From Neptunitalea chrysea (GTDB lineage: Bacteria; Bacteroidota; Bacteroidia; Flavobacteriales; Flavobacteriaceae), in assembly GCF_027924145.1 (NCBI RefSeq), contig NZ_BRVP01000001.1:124001-188000 (forward strand): a stretch of DNA of 64,000 nt. Reading direction: 5' to 3'. Each line of letters begins with the position of its first letter. Positions within the stretch are counted from its first letter, which is position 1. The translations under genes were made by a program, and so were the position numbers. Shown here piece by piece: positions 8,987 through 17,590 of the stretch. The notes beneath the pieces were generated by a model. The model was given only the letters and a program-made list of their open reading frames with translations. It was not told the DNA's origin and did no database searches.

Positions 8987-9006
8987 AATACTTAGTAGTA
9001 AGTATT
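8987..9006. repeat. Inverted repeat upstream of the KAP NTPase gene
   Basis: The perfect eight-base arms AATACTTA and TAAGTATT flank a GTAG centre, 57 bases before the NTPase start. There is no T run, so it looks more like an operator than a terminator. The 179-base gap between the divergent ABC operon and the NTPase gene holds no other recognisable feature beyond a weak TAAATTTA box near 9028. Confidence 0.4.
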
Positions 9007-9063
9007 TTAATCGCATAAAAATTTGGTAAATTTATAGGCTATAACCACTATAATTACTCTACC

Positions 9064-12000
9064 ATGAAATCCTTTAGACCCAATGATTTATTTGAAGTAA
9101 AGCTAGGAGAGTCTACAAGGGGGTATGATGTTATTTTTGTACCTATAGACGGAAAAGGATCATTGGGGCAGTTGAATAGATTCGTGTTGAAATCTAAAGG
9201 ATTGAATGAATCTATAACTGGCCAACTTAATTTATTAAAAGGATTTGATGTTTATTCAGGGAAAGGTTTCTTAATTGTTTTTATTGTAACAATAGATTAT
9301 TCAAGGAACAACTTACCAATAGAATTATTAAAAATTAATTTACTTAATGCCTTAAAAGAATTAAGCGGTTTTATTATCAAAAAAAATATTTGGATTCCAT
9401 TAATGGGTACAGGTGTAGCTGGATTATCTTATTCTGAGAGTTATAAAATTCAATATGAGATTATAACGGATTATCAGTTGGATGTGCCTTTTAATGTAGT
9501 GTTTTCTATTCCAGATGATAGTGAAGGAGTAAAGCTATTTGAAGAGATGAATATGGCTACTAGTTTGGAATATTTGAAGGAAGATGATTTCATGAAGTTA
9601 GAAGCTTATATTTTAAAAAATAGTATTAAGTTCTATATAGTTGGGACTATCTGGGATCGTGGTGAAATGGCTGATGCTTTTTATAAAGAAGGGTATTGGG
9701 AAAATGGTTATGGAAGTAGTAATGAAAAGTTTGCTACGATAGTAGACAATGTAAAGCCGGGTGATTTTTTGGTGCATAAGTCGACCTATGCCAAAAAGGG
9801 AGATAGTATTTTAAGGATAAAAGGGTTTGGTGTGGTAACCCAAAATCCTAAAAATGGAACTAAATTAGAGGTAGATTGGTTAGTTAAAGACATTCAATTT
9901 GATGTATCAGGATTAGGGCATTATCGAGAAACGATTCAGGAAGCTAGTCTAGATCATGTAAACAAAATTATAAGTGGTATTACCGCTACTAGTGTTAGGG
10001 AGAATATAATTCATCAGATACAATCGTATCAACTTAAACCTACTACAGAAATTAGTACATGGCAAGAACAATTAGCCAATATTTCTTCAGATTCAGATAG
10101 AGGAGCTGATAGTTTAAATATAATGGAGGACGTAAAGGCTTTTGCTAGAGTTATTGCCGCAGATAGTTTTACGCCACCATTAGCAATAGCCCTTTTTGGA
10201 GAGTGGGGAAGCGGAAAGAGTTTTTTTATGAAACAATTGAAAGGGACCATTGAAGGGGTTTCTAATAATCCGAAAAAGGTGTACTGCACGGGCATTGCCC
10301 ATATAGAGTTTAATGCTTGGTCGTATATGGATGCCAATTTATGGGCTAGTTTAACCTCTAAAATATTTCAAGGACTCAATGCGTATATTAAAGATCATAG
10401 TGTAGATGATGAAGCAAAGAGGAAGATAGAAAAAAAGCTAACTAAAGATCTGAACATTACCAAGGTAGAGCTATTGCAACTAGAAGAGAAAGAGCAAGTT
10501 TTAAAGAGTGAACTAAAGGTATTAGATGATAAAAAAGTAAAGCTTGCCAGTGAATTGAAAGGGAAAATTAAGCAATTAAGAAGGAGTTCTGTGGTAGATG
10601 TTCTTGAGGGAGTAAAAAAACAATATAAGTACAAAGAAAAATTAGCGGAGCTTCAAAAACTTTCATCTAAGGATTTTGCGAATTTTGTCCCTGAAGATTA
10701 TCAGGATGATCCTGAGAAAGTGTATGAACATTTAAACACAATAACAACCTATATGCGAATGCTTTTTTCAATAAAGGATTGGTGGAAACATATTTTACTG
10801 ATCTTATTTATTGGGGGGGCTATCTATTTAGGACCTATGTTAGGAGAGCAATTGGATAAGATGAAAGTTCATCTATCGGATATCTTCATACAGATAGTGC
10901 CTGTTGCATCTATGGTATTAGCAAGATTGTATAAATTAAAAGAAAAATTTGATAGTTATATAGCTCCTTTTTGGAAACTTAAAAAAGAGTATAATGATAA
11001 AAAAGAAGCAGCTTTATATAAACTTGAACAATGGGAAAAGGCGCTAAAGTTTGAGATAGAGAAGAAAGAAAAGGAAATTCTATTAGTTGAAGGTAATGTT
11101 ATTGGGCATAAGAAGATACAATCTGAAATACAGTATAAAATAGAGCATGCATTATCAACTGAGGCGTTAATGAATTTTATAGATAAGCGTGCGGGAGGTT
11201 CTGATTATAAACAACATTTAGGTATTATTTCAACGGTACGTCAGGATTTGGAAACGTTAAATACTTTATTGGCAGGACATCGGGAAGAACAATCGGTTGC
11301 AGATAAAGAATTTAAAAAACTATTTAAAAATCAAAAAAGTTTACAGCGAATTATATTGTATGTGGATGATTTAGATAGGTGTCCTGAGCAAAAAGTAGTA
11401 GAGGTTTTGGAGGCTGTAAATCTTTTAATGGCCTACCCTTTATTTGTAGTAGTGGTTGGTGTAGACCCAAGGTGGGTAAAGAATGCATTGTATAAACAGC
11501 ATTTTGCTCAGTTTTCTCATGTAGAAGCAGATATAGGAATTATAGAGCCTTTGGAAGTTTCTAATTATTTAGAGAAAATATTTCAGGTACCATATAATCT
11601 TAAAAAACCAGAGGAGAAGGATATTAATACAATGATTTCAAATATCGCTAATGTTCAAGCTCTTCCTTTGCGTGAAGAAATAAATAAGGAAGATGGTATG
11701 CTAATAGGATATCAAGGGGAAAATGAACCTGAACGAGGTACACCTGAACCAAGTAAACCCGAGATCATTGTAGATACTAAGTCGGAAGAAGATTTAGTGA
11801 AAGAACTCATTCTTACAAAGAAAGAAGTAGAGAGTTTGCAATATTTCAGTGTCTTAATAGGAGGTAGTCCTAGGTTAGTAAAGAGGTATTTAAATGTTTA
11901 TCGTATTTTAAAAACGCATAAAGATTTGATTTATAAGGAAGAGGAGGGTGCTATTGATGACGCTTTATTGGTGTTGATTTTTATGTTGGCACTTTCTATA

Positions 12001-12222
12001 GGTCCCTATAAAAATAATCTGTCTTTGTTCAAAGAGGCGTTTGATAATGGAGATTTAAAAGATACAACCCTTCAAGAATTTCTTAAGACAGCCGAAGCCG
12101 AAGTTCTTCCTAAGGATATTAAAATACTTTTGGAAGGTAATGACCAAATAAAAGTCATTACCTTATCTGGTTTCAGCATAAATTATGAATTATTGAAGCG
12201 TTTTACCATAAACGGTTTTTAA
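9064..12222 (+). CDS. Macro-like / EVE-like / KAP P-loop NTPase, candidate defence protein
   Basis: A 1052-residue multidomain protein. Residues 1-165 look macro-domain-like (weak call), with WIPLMGTGVAGLS at 110-122. Residues 190-300 resemble the EVE/YTH-like module seen at the N terminus of some McrB-type ATPases: FYIVGTIWD, then YWENGY at 211-216, KPGDFLVHKSTY and a GFGVVT strand. A KAP-family NTPase follows, with Walker A GEWGSGKS at 379-386 and Walker B IILYVDDLDRCP near 763-774. Between them lie a coiled coil (about 435-510), two hydrophobic helices (about 577-594 and 607-625) and more coiled coil, the arrangement typical of KAP proteins. KAP includes PifA, the F-plasmid T7-exclusion protein. 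The gene is solitary among housekeeping genes. A defence role is inference; EVE domains can bind modified bases. Its stop overlaps the convergent neighbour by four bases. Confidence 0.82.
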   Translation: MKSFRPNDLFEVKLGESTRGYDVIFVPIDGKGSLGQLNRFVLKSKGLNESITGQLNLLKGFDVYSGKGFLIVFIVTIDYSRNNLPIELLKINLLNALKELSGFIIKKNIWIPLMGTGVAGLSYSESYKIQYEIITDYQLDVPFNVVFSIPDDSEGVKLFEEMNMATSLEYLKEDDFMKLEAYILKNSIKFYIVGTIWDRGEMADAFYKEGYWENGYGSSNEKFATIVDNVKPGDFLVHKSTYAKKGDSILRIKGFGVVTQNPKNGTKLEVDWLVKDIQFDVSGLGHYRETIQEASLDHVNKIISGITATSVRENIIHQIQSYQLKPTTEISTWQEQLANISSDSDRGADSLNIMEDVKAFARVIAADSFTPPLAIALFGEWGSGKSFFMKQLKGTIEGVSNNPKKVYCTGIAHIEFNAWSYMDANLWASLTSKIFQGLNAYIKDHSVDDEAKRKIEKKLTKDLNITKVELLQLEEKEQVLKSELKVLDDKKVKLASELKGKIKQLRRSSVVDVLEGVKKQYKYKEKLAELQKLSSKDFANFVPEDYQDDPEKVYEHLNTITTYMRMLFSIKDWWKHILLILFIGGAIYLGPMLGEQLDKMKVHLSDIFIQIVPVASMVLARLYKLKEKFDSYIAPFWKLKKEYNDKKEAALYKLEQWEKALKFEIEKKEKEILLVEGNVIGHKKIQSEIQYKIEHALSTEALMNFIDKRAGGSDYKQHLGIISTVRQDLETLNTLLAGHREEQSVADKEFKKLFKNQKSLQRIILYVDDLDRCPEQKVVEVLEAVNLLMAYPLFVVVVGVDPRWVKNALYKQHFAQFSHVEADIGIIEPLEVSNYLEKIFQVPYNLKKPEEKDINTMISNIANVQALPLREEINKEDGMLIGYQGENEPERGTPEPSKPEIIVDTKSEEDLVKELILTKKEVESLQYFSVLIGGSPRLVKRYLNVYRILKTHKDLIYKEEEGAIDDALLVLIFMLALSIGPYKNNLSLFKEAFDNGDLKDTTLQEFLKTAEAEVLPKDIKILLEGNDQIKVITLSGFSINYELLKRFTINGF

Positions 12223-13289
12223 ATCTTCACCTTATAAATGGTAAATTCCATATCGTTTATAGTGCCTTTTACCTCATTAATTCGGGAGTTGGTGTAATAC
12301 AAATAGCCGTTAAATATACTAAAGCTATCGGCCCATTTTACCTGTGCTCCGCTTAGTAAGGTTTTTAATTCACCTTTTGGAGTAAGATAATCTATCGCAT
12401 CTTTTTCTAAATTGGCTAAGTATAAGTTTCCTTGTTGGTCGAAAATCATTCCGTCTGGTGCTCCGGTTGTAGCTACTTTGGTAACACTTTTTTCTATACC
12501 TGTTTCCGAACCATTTATCAACGAGTCAACAGGTACCGAGAAAAGACTATACCCTGTAAGGGCGTGATAATAAAGCCTGTCGTTTTTTAAGGCAATACCG
12601 TCTGAATGTACTGTGCGTTTTTGTTTCTCTCCGTGGAAGGTAAGAAAATCGACTTCTGATGAGGTGGAAAAATGACCATCTAACACACGTTTACTTTCCT
12701 TGGTCTTTAAATTGTAAACCACCAAACCCGGTTGCGCACTATCGGTAAAATAGATCATGTTATTTTTAGTGTCTATTCGCAAATCGTTGATATATGATTT
12801 GGGTTTATAGCTACCCTCGGTAAGGATAAGGATATCACGAAGTGAATTGTTATGCAGGTTAAAAACAAAAACTCGCGGGGCGTCTATAACACTTTTAAAC
12901 AGCGGGTTTCTAGTGTCTAAAACATACAGCATACTGTCTTTAGCCACCACCGATTGAACCGCTACAAAGGTAGAATCTGATACGGGGTTTCCTATTTCCC
13001 AAGTATTCCATTCAGCGGATGGGTAGGGCTTTGGGATATCGTTTTCAAATACCTCTATAACTGAATTATTCACTCCTGTACGCCACCTTGGGAAGTTTGC
13101 GAAAATTCTACCGGCATCGGTAACCGTTACTCCGGTTACTTGTTGTCCTTTAAAATGCGCTATTTCAATGGCTGTAGTTACTGAATCAGCTATAGGTTTA
13201 CTAGTGGCTTTTTTCTCAGGTTTATCGCCACATGAGATAAGGCTAAAAATTCCTACAATAGCAAGAGTTATAAATTTTAGTTGGTACAT
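12219..13289 (-). CDS. Major royal jelly protein / Yellow-type beta-propeller lipoprotein
   Basis: About 356 residues from ATG 13289. This start puts a clean lipoprotein signal at the N terminus (LAIVGIFSLISC with the lipobox Cys near residue 20), whereas a start at 13334 would add 15 polar residues in front of it. The mature part shows repeated blade-like segments and the MRJP pattern: VTVTDAGRIFANFPRW near the start, RVFVFNLHNNSLRDI, IYFTDSAQPGLVVYN and a late PDGMIFDQQGNLYLA. Bacterial members are extracytoplasmic propellers related to gluconolactonase/SMP-30 folds, and the substrate is not known. It converges with the NTPase gene, sharing four bases at the stops. Confidence 0.8.
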   Translation of the reverse strand: MYQLKFITLAIVGIFSLISCGDKPEKKATSKPIADSVTTAIEIAHFKGQQVTGVTVTDAGRIFANFPRWRTGVNNSVIEVFENDIPKPYPSAEWNTWEIGNPVSDSTFVAVQSVVAKDSMLYVLDTRNPLFKSVIDAPRVFVFNLHNNSLRDILILTEGSYKPKSYINDLRIDTKNNMIYFTDSAQPGLVVYNLKTKESKRVLDGHFSTSSEVDFLTFHGEKQKRTVHSDGIALKNDRLYYHALTGYSLFSVPVDSLINGSETGIEKSVTKVATTGAPDGMIFDQQGNLYLANLEKDAIDYLTPKGELKTLLSGAQVKWADSFSIFNGYLYYTNSRINEVKGTINDMEFTIYKVKI

Positions 13290-13365
13290 AGTGCTTTTTA
13301 ATTTAAAGTAAAGAAAGTTGGATGATTTATCCAACTTCTTTAACGTTTTTACAGAATAAATGAGT

Positions 13366-13989
13366 TTAACGTGATTGGGTTTTATGAATGTATGAACAAA
13401 AATACGTTTGCAAATGATTTACGTATTCATCTTTTAATTGATTGATACGTTCAGTTCCTCCGTTTTTTTCAATATCATAAAAATGCATACTTGGAATGTT
13501 CTGTAAAGAAATAAATTCGTTCATTCTATGAAAACCAAATAAAATACCGTCATCTACACTAGTTTCTTTAAAGAACTCTTCAGGTAAAGTAAAGGCAGTT
13601 TCAGGAGCGTTCCAACTGGTAGTAACCATATATTTTCCTATAAGCAAACCTCCTTTACCATAGTTAATGTCGGGGTTTTCCATTTTACGGCCATCACTGT
13701 AATACATTCCTTTTCTATGTCCGGCGGTAAACACCAAATCTATATATTCTTTGAGGGCATATGGCATGGCAAACCACCAGATAGGAAAATGGTAGATGAT
13801 TGCATCTGCCCACAGAAAGTTCGCTACTTCCTCTTCTGGGTTATAGGGTTCGTTAATATCTGTGGTTCGCAGTTCAAAACCGTTTTCAGGGGTAAAATAG
13901 TGTTTGTCTAATTCTAGTAAAGTATGGTTAAATTGACCAGGGGAATGGGCAAATTTATATCCGCCGTTAATAGCAAAAACTTTTGTCAT
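13366..13989 (-). CDS. mdaB: MdaB-type NAD(P)H quinone oxidoreductase (flavodoxin-like)
   Basis: A flavodoxin-fold protein of 207 residues, typical for MdaB. It starts MTKVFAINGGYKFAHSPGQFN, where the FMN phosphate loop lies, and carries the flavin-binding strand AIIYHFPIWWFAMPYALKEY and a GKGGLLIGKYMVTTSW segment. MdaB enzymes reduce quinones by two electrons with NADPH in the cytoplasm and protect against oxidative and electrophile stress. It is divergent from a LysR-type regulator gene with 99 bases between them, the classic arrangement for control by that regulator. Confidence 0.85.
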   Translation of the reverse strand: MTKVFAINGGYKFAHSPGQFNHTLLELDKHYFTPENGFELRTTDINEPYNPEEEVANFLWADAIIYHFPIWWFAMPYALKEYIDLVFTAGHRKGMYYSDGRKMENPDINYGKGGLLIGKYMVTTSWNAPETAFTLPEEFFKETSVDDGILFGFHRMNEFISLQNIPSMHFYDIEKNGGTERINQLKDEYVNHLQTYFCSYIHKTQSR

Positions 13990-14015
13990 ATCAATATTCT
14001 TTTATAATTACATGA

Positions 14016-14060
14016 CAAACTTAAAGCGGTTTTATTACTAATAAAAATAATGTAAATTTG
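14016..14060. promoter_or_regulatory. Divergent mdaB/lysR control region with LysR-type operator
   Basis: On the minus strand TAAGTTTG (14023-14016) fits a -7 box for mdaB. On the plus strand TAAATTTG (14053-14060) fits one for the regulator gene. Between them TTATTACTAATAA (14032-14044) is a perfect six-base palindrome around a central C and satisfies the T-N11-A rule for LysR-type binding sites. No clear -33 TTG is seen for either promoter, which fits activator dependence. Confidence 0.55.
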
Positions 14061-14088
14061 ACCTTTGTATAAGTAAAGTTATAGATGT

Positions 14089-15000
14089 ATGCGGTCAAAT
14101 TTAGAATGGTTTAGAACTTTTAAGGAGATATATGAAACAGGTACCATGAGTGGAGCAGCAAAGCAATTGTATATTTCACAGCCTGGAGTAGGGTTACATT
14201 TAAATGCTTTAGAGTTATATACAGGGTTTCCTTTGTTTGACAGAACTCCTAGAAAAATGATCCCAACCGAGAAAGGACATTTATTATATCAGCAAATTAA
14301 TGTGTCTTTACAAAATTTAGAAGACATTGAAATGCGTTTTAAAAAGAAGTCGGGTGAAGAGCGTGCAACGGTTAGCGTAGGGATGTGTGTTGAAACATTT
14401 CAGCAGGCCTTAGAAAAGTATATTCCTAATCTGGGTTTTAACCTGATTATGCAATTCGATTCTAATGTAAAGCTTACTCAGGCGTTAGAAAACGGAGCAA
14501 TAGATTTAATTTTAACCTCGGAAGTAAGTACTAATAAGTCATTGGTTTTTACTCCGTATACCAATGAACGTTTAATTTTGATAGCGGGTAGGAAGATGGA
14601 TTTGTCGGGTTTAAAAACCATAGATAAAGCAGATAAAGAGCAATTTAAAGATTGGTTGCGAAAGCAAATTTGGTACAATACTGCATCTGATATGAAGATG
14701 TTGAATACATTTTGGGAAAACAATTTTAACGAGTTACCCGACTTTTTACCAAATTATATTGTACCCAATAAGTATTCTATAATTCGATGTTTATCGGAAG
14801 GGGAAGGACTGGCTATTTTACCAGATTTTTTATCTAAAAAAGCGGTTACAGATGGTTGTGTTTATACTATATGGGAAGGGTATACACCGGTGGAAACTAC
14901 CTTATTTTTCGGGAGAAGAAAACAGTCTTTAGTAATGAATGAAATAGCACAAATAGAACAGATGCTGAGAGAAGAATTCGGTTGTTATTTTATAGCGTAA
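14089..15000 (+). CDS. LysR-family transcriptional regulator
   Basis: 303 residues, the normal LysR length. An N-terminal winged helix-turn-helix (about residues 1-60) contains TFKEIYETGTMSGAAKQLYI and SQPGVGLHLNALE. It is followed by a linker helix and a periplasmic-binding-protein-like effector domain (about 85-300). It is divergent from the quinone reductase gene and the spacer has a T-N11-A palindrome, so it most likely controls mdaB and itself. The effector cannot be told from sequence; a quinone or an oxidative signal is a reasonable guess. Confidence 0.92.
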   Translation: MRSNLEWFRTFKEIYETGTMSGAAKQLYISQPGVGLHLNALELYTGFPLFDRTPRKMIPTEKGHLLYQQINVSLQNLEDIEMRFKKKSGEERATVSVGMCVETFQQALEKYIPNLGFNLIMQFDSNVKLTQALENGAIDLILTSEVSTNKSLVFTPYTNERLILIAGRKMDLSGLKTIDKADKEQFKDWLRKQIWYNTASDMKMLNTFWENNFNELPDFLPNYIVPNKYSIIRCLSEGEGLAILPDFLSKKAVTDGCVYTIWEGYTPVETTLFFGRRKQSLVMNEIAQIEQMLREEFGCYFIA

Positions 15001-15026
15001 ACTATACATAAATGCTCTCACCTTTT

Positions 15027-15074
15027 CCCTAATTAAACCTAGAGTTTTTGGGTAAATAAACAGTTTAATTAGGG
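15027..15074. repeat. Long-armed inverted repeat downstream of lysR
   Basis: CCCTAATTAAAC (15027-15038) and GTTTAATTAGGG (15063-15074) are perfect twelve-base arms around a 24-base loop. There is no T run on either side, so it is not a standard terminator. The rest of 15001-15207 contains only small palindromes such as TTACC/GGTAA near 15100 and CTCAATAATTGAG near 15160, and no gene. Confidence 0.45.
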
Positions 15075-15207
15075 CCAGCTTACACAATGTTATAAACATT
15101 ACCATAACGGTAACACATGTTTTTCTTGTGCATTAATTTTTTGGTGGTTAACGTTTTTACTCAATAATTGAGATTAAATGCTCAGAGACTTGCCCCGAAG
15201 TAGTTTG

Positions 15208-15369
15208 CTACTTTTTTGTACCACTCTTTACTAGTGAGATAATAAATAACACTAAGAATACAAAGAATGAAATTTTAGCAATAAATGCAGCAGTACCTGC
15301 AATGGCTCCAAAACCTAATACAGCGGCTATTAGAGCGATAACGATAAATGTGATTGACCATCTTAACAT
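15208..15369 (-). CDS. DUF1328 family small membrane protein (YtjA-like)
   Basis: A 53-residue protein that is easy to miss. It begins [20 protein letters not shown], continues [20 protein letters not shown] and ends SLVKSGTKK. This is the complete DUF1328 pattern: an MLRWS-type start, two closely spaced helices with a glycine-rich turn and a basic tail. Family members sit in the inner membrane and often appear among envelope-stress genes; no biochemical role is established. It stands alone on the minus strand. The 181 bases between it and the next gene contain only weak promoter-like AT-rich sequence. Confidence 0.85.
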   Translation of the reverse strand: MLRWSITFIVIALIAAVLGFGAIAGTAAFIAKISFFVFLVLFIISLVKSGTKK

Positions 15370-15550
15370 AATTTACTTTCTTTTTAATTATTGTACTGTA
15401 AATTTAAAGCCGATAGGATGGGGAGATCTAATTTTAAAAGTATTTAACATCTTTCTTAAAATAAATGTTAAACCATTATCAATGTGCTAATTATTTGTTG
15501 AAAATTTGGATTTAAGTTTTAAAATGTTATAATAGGTATTGAATTAAAAA

Positions 15551-15754
15551 TTGAAATATACCATGGGACTGATAGGCGTTCAAAGAAGAACGAAACAGGA
15601 AAAAAGGTTTTCAGATGAAATGGGTATGTTTAATGCAAAAGTGACCTACATACAAAAAACTTTTGCAAGCATACCATACAAAACTTTACATAAGTATAGA
15701 GAAACATACTATGGTAAGGTTAAAGATTGTAGTGATTGCGTTATAAGTCATTAA
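15551..15754 (+). CDS. Small hypothetical protein, up to 67 aa
   Basis: A short basic protein with no signal peptide and no known domain. It may start at 15551 or, more likely, at the ATG at 15563 (MGLIGVQRRTKQEKRFSDEM). The support is contextual: its stop lies two bases before a strong bidirectional hairpin terminator that would otherwise serve only fabD coming from the other side, so something on the plus strand plausibly ends there. It could still be a chance frame. Confidence 0.35.
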   Translation: MKYTMGLIGVQRRTKQEKRFSDEMGMFNAKVTYIQKTFASIPYKTLHKYRETYYGKVKDCSDCVISH

Positions 15755-15756
15755 AA

Positions 15757-15796
15757 TAAAAAATGCCCTTCATTCATAATGAAGGGCATTTTTTAT
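15757..15796. terminator. Bidirectional terminator between the small gene and fabD
   Basis: Fourteen-base perfect arms (AAATGCCCTTCATT at 15761-15774 and its complement at 15778-15791) enclose a three-base loop. An A run on the left and a T run on the right make it usable from both directions. Confidence 0.88.
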
Positions 15797-15812
15797 ATGA
15801 TTTAAAAAGTTG

Positions 15813-16703
15813 TTATTCTGCTGGTATTTCAGCTGAAGCAACTACTGATTGTTTGTTTATTTTCTTCACAAGACCTTGAAGTACTTTTCCTGGTCCTACT
15901 TCTGTAAATAAGGTAGCACCATCTGCAATCATTTGCTCAACACTTTGTGTCCATTTTACTGGGGCTGTTAATTGAGCGATTAAGTTTTTCTTAATCTCTG
16001 TAGGGTCGGTAACAGCAGTTGTAGTTACATTTTGGTATATTGGGCATGTTGGCGTAACAAATTTAGTAGCCTCAATAGCAGCAGCTAACTCTTCTCGTGC
16101 AGGTTCCATTAATGGAGAATGGAAAGCACCACCAACAGGTAGCACTAATGCTCTTCTTGCTCCAGCTTCTTTCATTTTTTCACAAGCAGTGTTAATAGCT
16201 TCAACCTCACCAGAGATAACTAATTGTCCTGGGCAGTTATAGTTTGCAGCAACTACAATACCTTCAGTTTCTTCACAAAGTCTTTCTACATCAGCATCGG
16301 CTAAGCCCAATACAGCAGCCATGGTGCTTGGTGTAACCTCACATGCTTTTTGCATGGCTAAAGCTCTTTTAGAAACTAGGGTTAAAGCATCTTCAAATGG
16401 TAATGCTCCGTTAGCAACTAAAGCAGAAAATTCACCTAAAGAATGACCTGCAACCATATTTGGTTTAAAACTATCCCCTAAAACTTTGCTTAAGATTACG
16501 GAATGTAAAAATATAGCCGGTTGGGTAACTTTGGTTTGCTTTAAATCTTCAGGAGTTCCTTCAAACATAATGTCTGTTATATGAAATCCTAAAATGTTGT
16601 TCGCTTTTTCAAAAAGTTCTTGCGCTATAGGAGACTTTTCATAAAGGTCTAATCCCATACCTACAAATTGCGCTCCCTGACCGGGAAATACATATGCATT
16701 CAT
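15813..16703 (-). CDS. fabD: Malonyl-CoA:ACP transacylase FabD
   Basis: Transfers malonyl groups from CoA to acyl carrier protein for fatty acid synthesis in the cytoplasm. It has 296 residues, the usual length. The N terminus is MNAYVFPGQGAQFVGMG, the nucleophile S88 sits in GHSLGEFSAL, the malonyl-binding Arg is expected in the KRALAMQKAC segment, and the catalytic His is in GGAFHSPLMEPA. It is a single gene with a TAAATTTG -7-like box at 16731-16724, just upstream of the start. It does not lie in a fab cluster here. Confidence 0.96.
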   Translation of the reverse strand: MNAYVFPGQGAQFVGMGLDLYEKSPIAQELFEKANNILGFHITDIMFEGTPEDLKQTKVTQPAIFLHSVILSKVLGDSFKPNMVAGHSLGEFSALVANGALPFEDALTLVSKRALAMQKACEVTPSTMAAVLGLADADVERLCEETEGIVVAANYNCPGQLVISGEVEAINTACEKMKEAGARRALVLPVGGAFHSPLMEPAREELAAAIEATKFVTPTCPIYQNVTTTAVTDPTEIKKNLIAQLTAPVKWTQSVEQMIADGATLFTEVGPGKVLQGLVKKINKQSVVASAEIPAE

Positions 16704-16770
16704 AATTTCTTATTTAGTGACGGCAAATTTAACAAATTCTTATTTATTAAGCTTCTAGCCTTTAACATGA

Positions 16771-17553
16771 TTAACTATATTGTCTTATAATAGTAGCAAC
16801 TGAACCTAAATAACTGCTACCAAAAAGGTTTAGGTGTACCAGTAAATAATACAATTGCCAAAGGCTAAGCCTTTTTTTCCAGTCTTTTTGTAGCGGATAA
16901 ACAGTATTGTAATATTGAAATAATTCTTCTGAAAAACCACCAAACAAATGCATCATGGCAATATCCATTTCCCTTGGGGCATACGCTACTGCCGGATCTA
17001 TCACACAAGGATGCCCATCTTCACCAACCAAGAAATTGCCGCTCCACAAATCTCCATGAATAAGGGCTGGTGGTTCATTTGGTATCAGTTCTTTTATATA
17101 ATTGTAGAATCGCTCTAAACGCTGAAACGTATATCCGTTTTTAGCAGCCATTTGAAACTGAGGCTTCAGTCGATTTTCTATATAAAAGTCGGCCGAATTG
17201 TCAATAGTTACTTTGTTATATTGAGGTAGACTGCCTATATAGTTGTCTTTATCTAACCCAAATGTAGCATTACTTTGTTGGTGTAGTTTAGCTAATTGTT
17301 CCCCAAAAAGTTGCCAGAAATTAGCCGTTTTTTTTCCTGCACTCACGTACTCCATAATTAAATACGAAGTCTCTTCTATAGCCCCTGTAGCATATATTTG
17401 CGGAATTCTTATGGTTTTAGTATTTCGCAACAGTTGTAGCCCATATGCTTCTGCATCAAACATAGTAGGGAACGCATTGGCGCTATTCAGTTTTAGAGCT
17501 CTTGTACCTAAATTGGTTTCAAGAAGAAAGGTTTCATTAATATCGCCACCCAC
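16771..17553 (-). CDS. Fructosamine kinase family protein (start uncertain; coding reaches about 17631)
   Basis: A protein of the fructosamine/ketosamine-3-kinase fold, which phosphorylates glycated amines. It shows PLVGGDINETF, the kinase loop LIHGDLWSGNFLV and the metal-binding DPAVAYAPREMDIAMMHLFG. The first canonical start is the GTG at 17553, but this is inside the conserved GGDIN strand. The same frame continues upstream without a stop to 17631 and reads STHILHRISEQDGFQLLSYK, the N-terminal helix expected in this family. With it the protein is about 286 residues, close to the family's usual size. No ATG, GTG or TTG exists in that extension. It therefore starts at a non-AUG codon, or is reached by -1 frameshifting from folA, or the homopolymer contains an error. 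Confidence 0.8.
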   Translation of the reverse strand: MGGDINETFLLETNLGTRALKLNSANAFPTMFDAEAYGLQLLRNTKTIRIPQIYATGAIEETSYLIMEYVSAGKKTANFWQLFGEQLAKLHQQSNATFGLDKDNYIGSLPQYNKVTIDNSADFYIENRLKPQFQMAAKNGYTFQRLERFYNYIKELIPNEPPALIHGDLWSGNFLVGEDGHPCVIDPAVAYAPREMDIAMMHLFGGFSEELFQYYNTVYPLQKDWKKRLSLWQLYYLLVHLNLFGSSYLGSVATIIRQYS

Positions 17554-17590
17554 TAAAGGTTTGTATGATAGTAACTGAAAACCGTCTTGT

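Noticed and set aside
15302-15490. A 62-residue plus-strand frame
   Set aside because: It overlaps the antisense of the DUF1328 gene, which is a recognised family; the rest is AT-rich noise.
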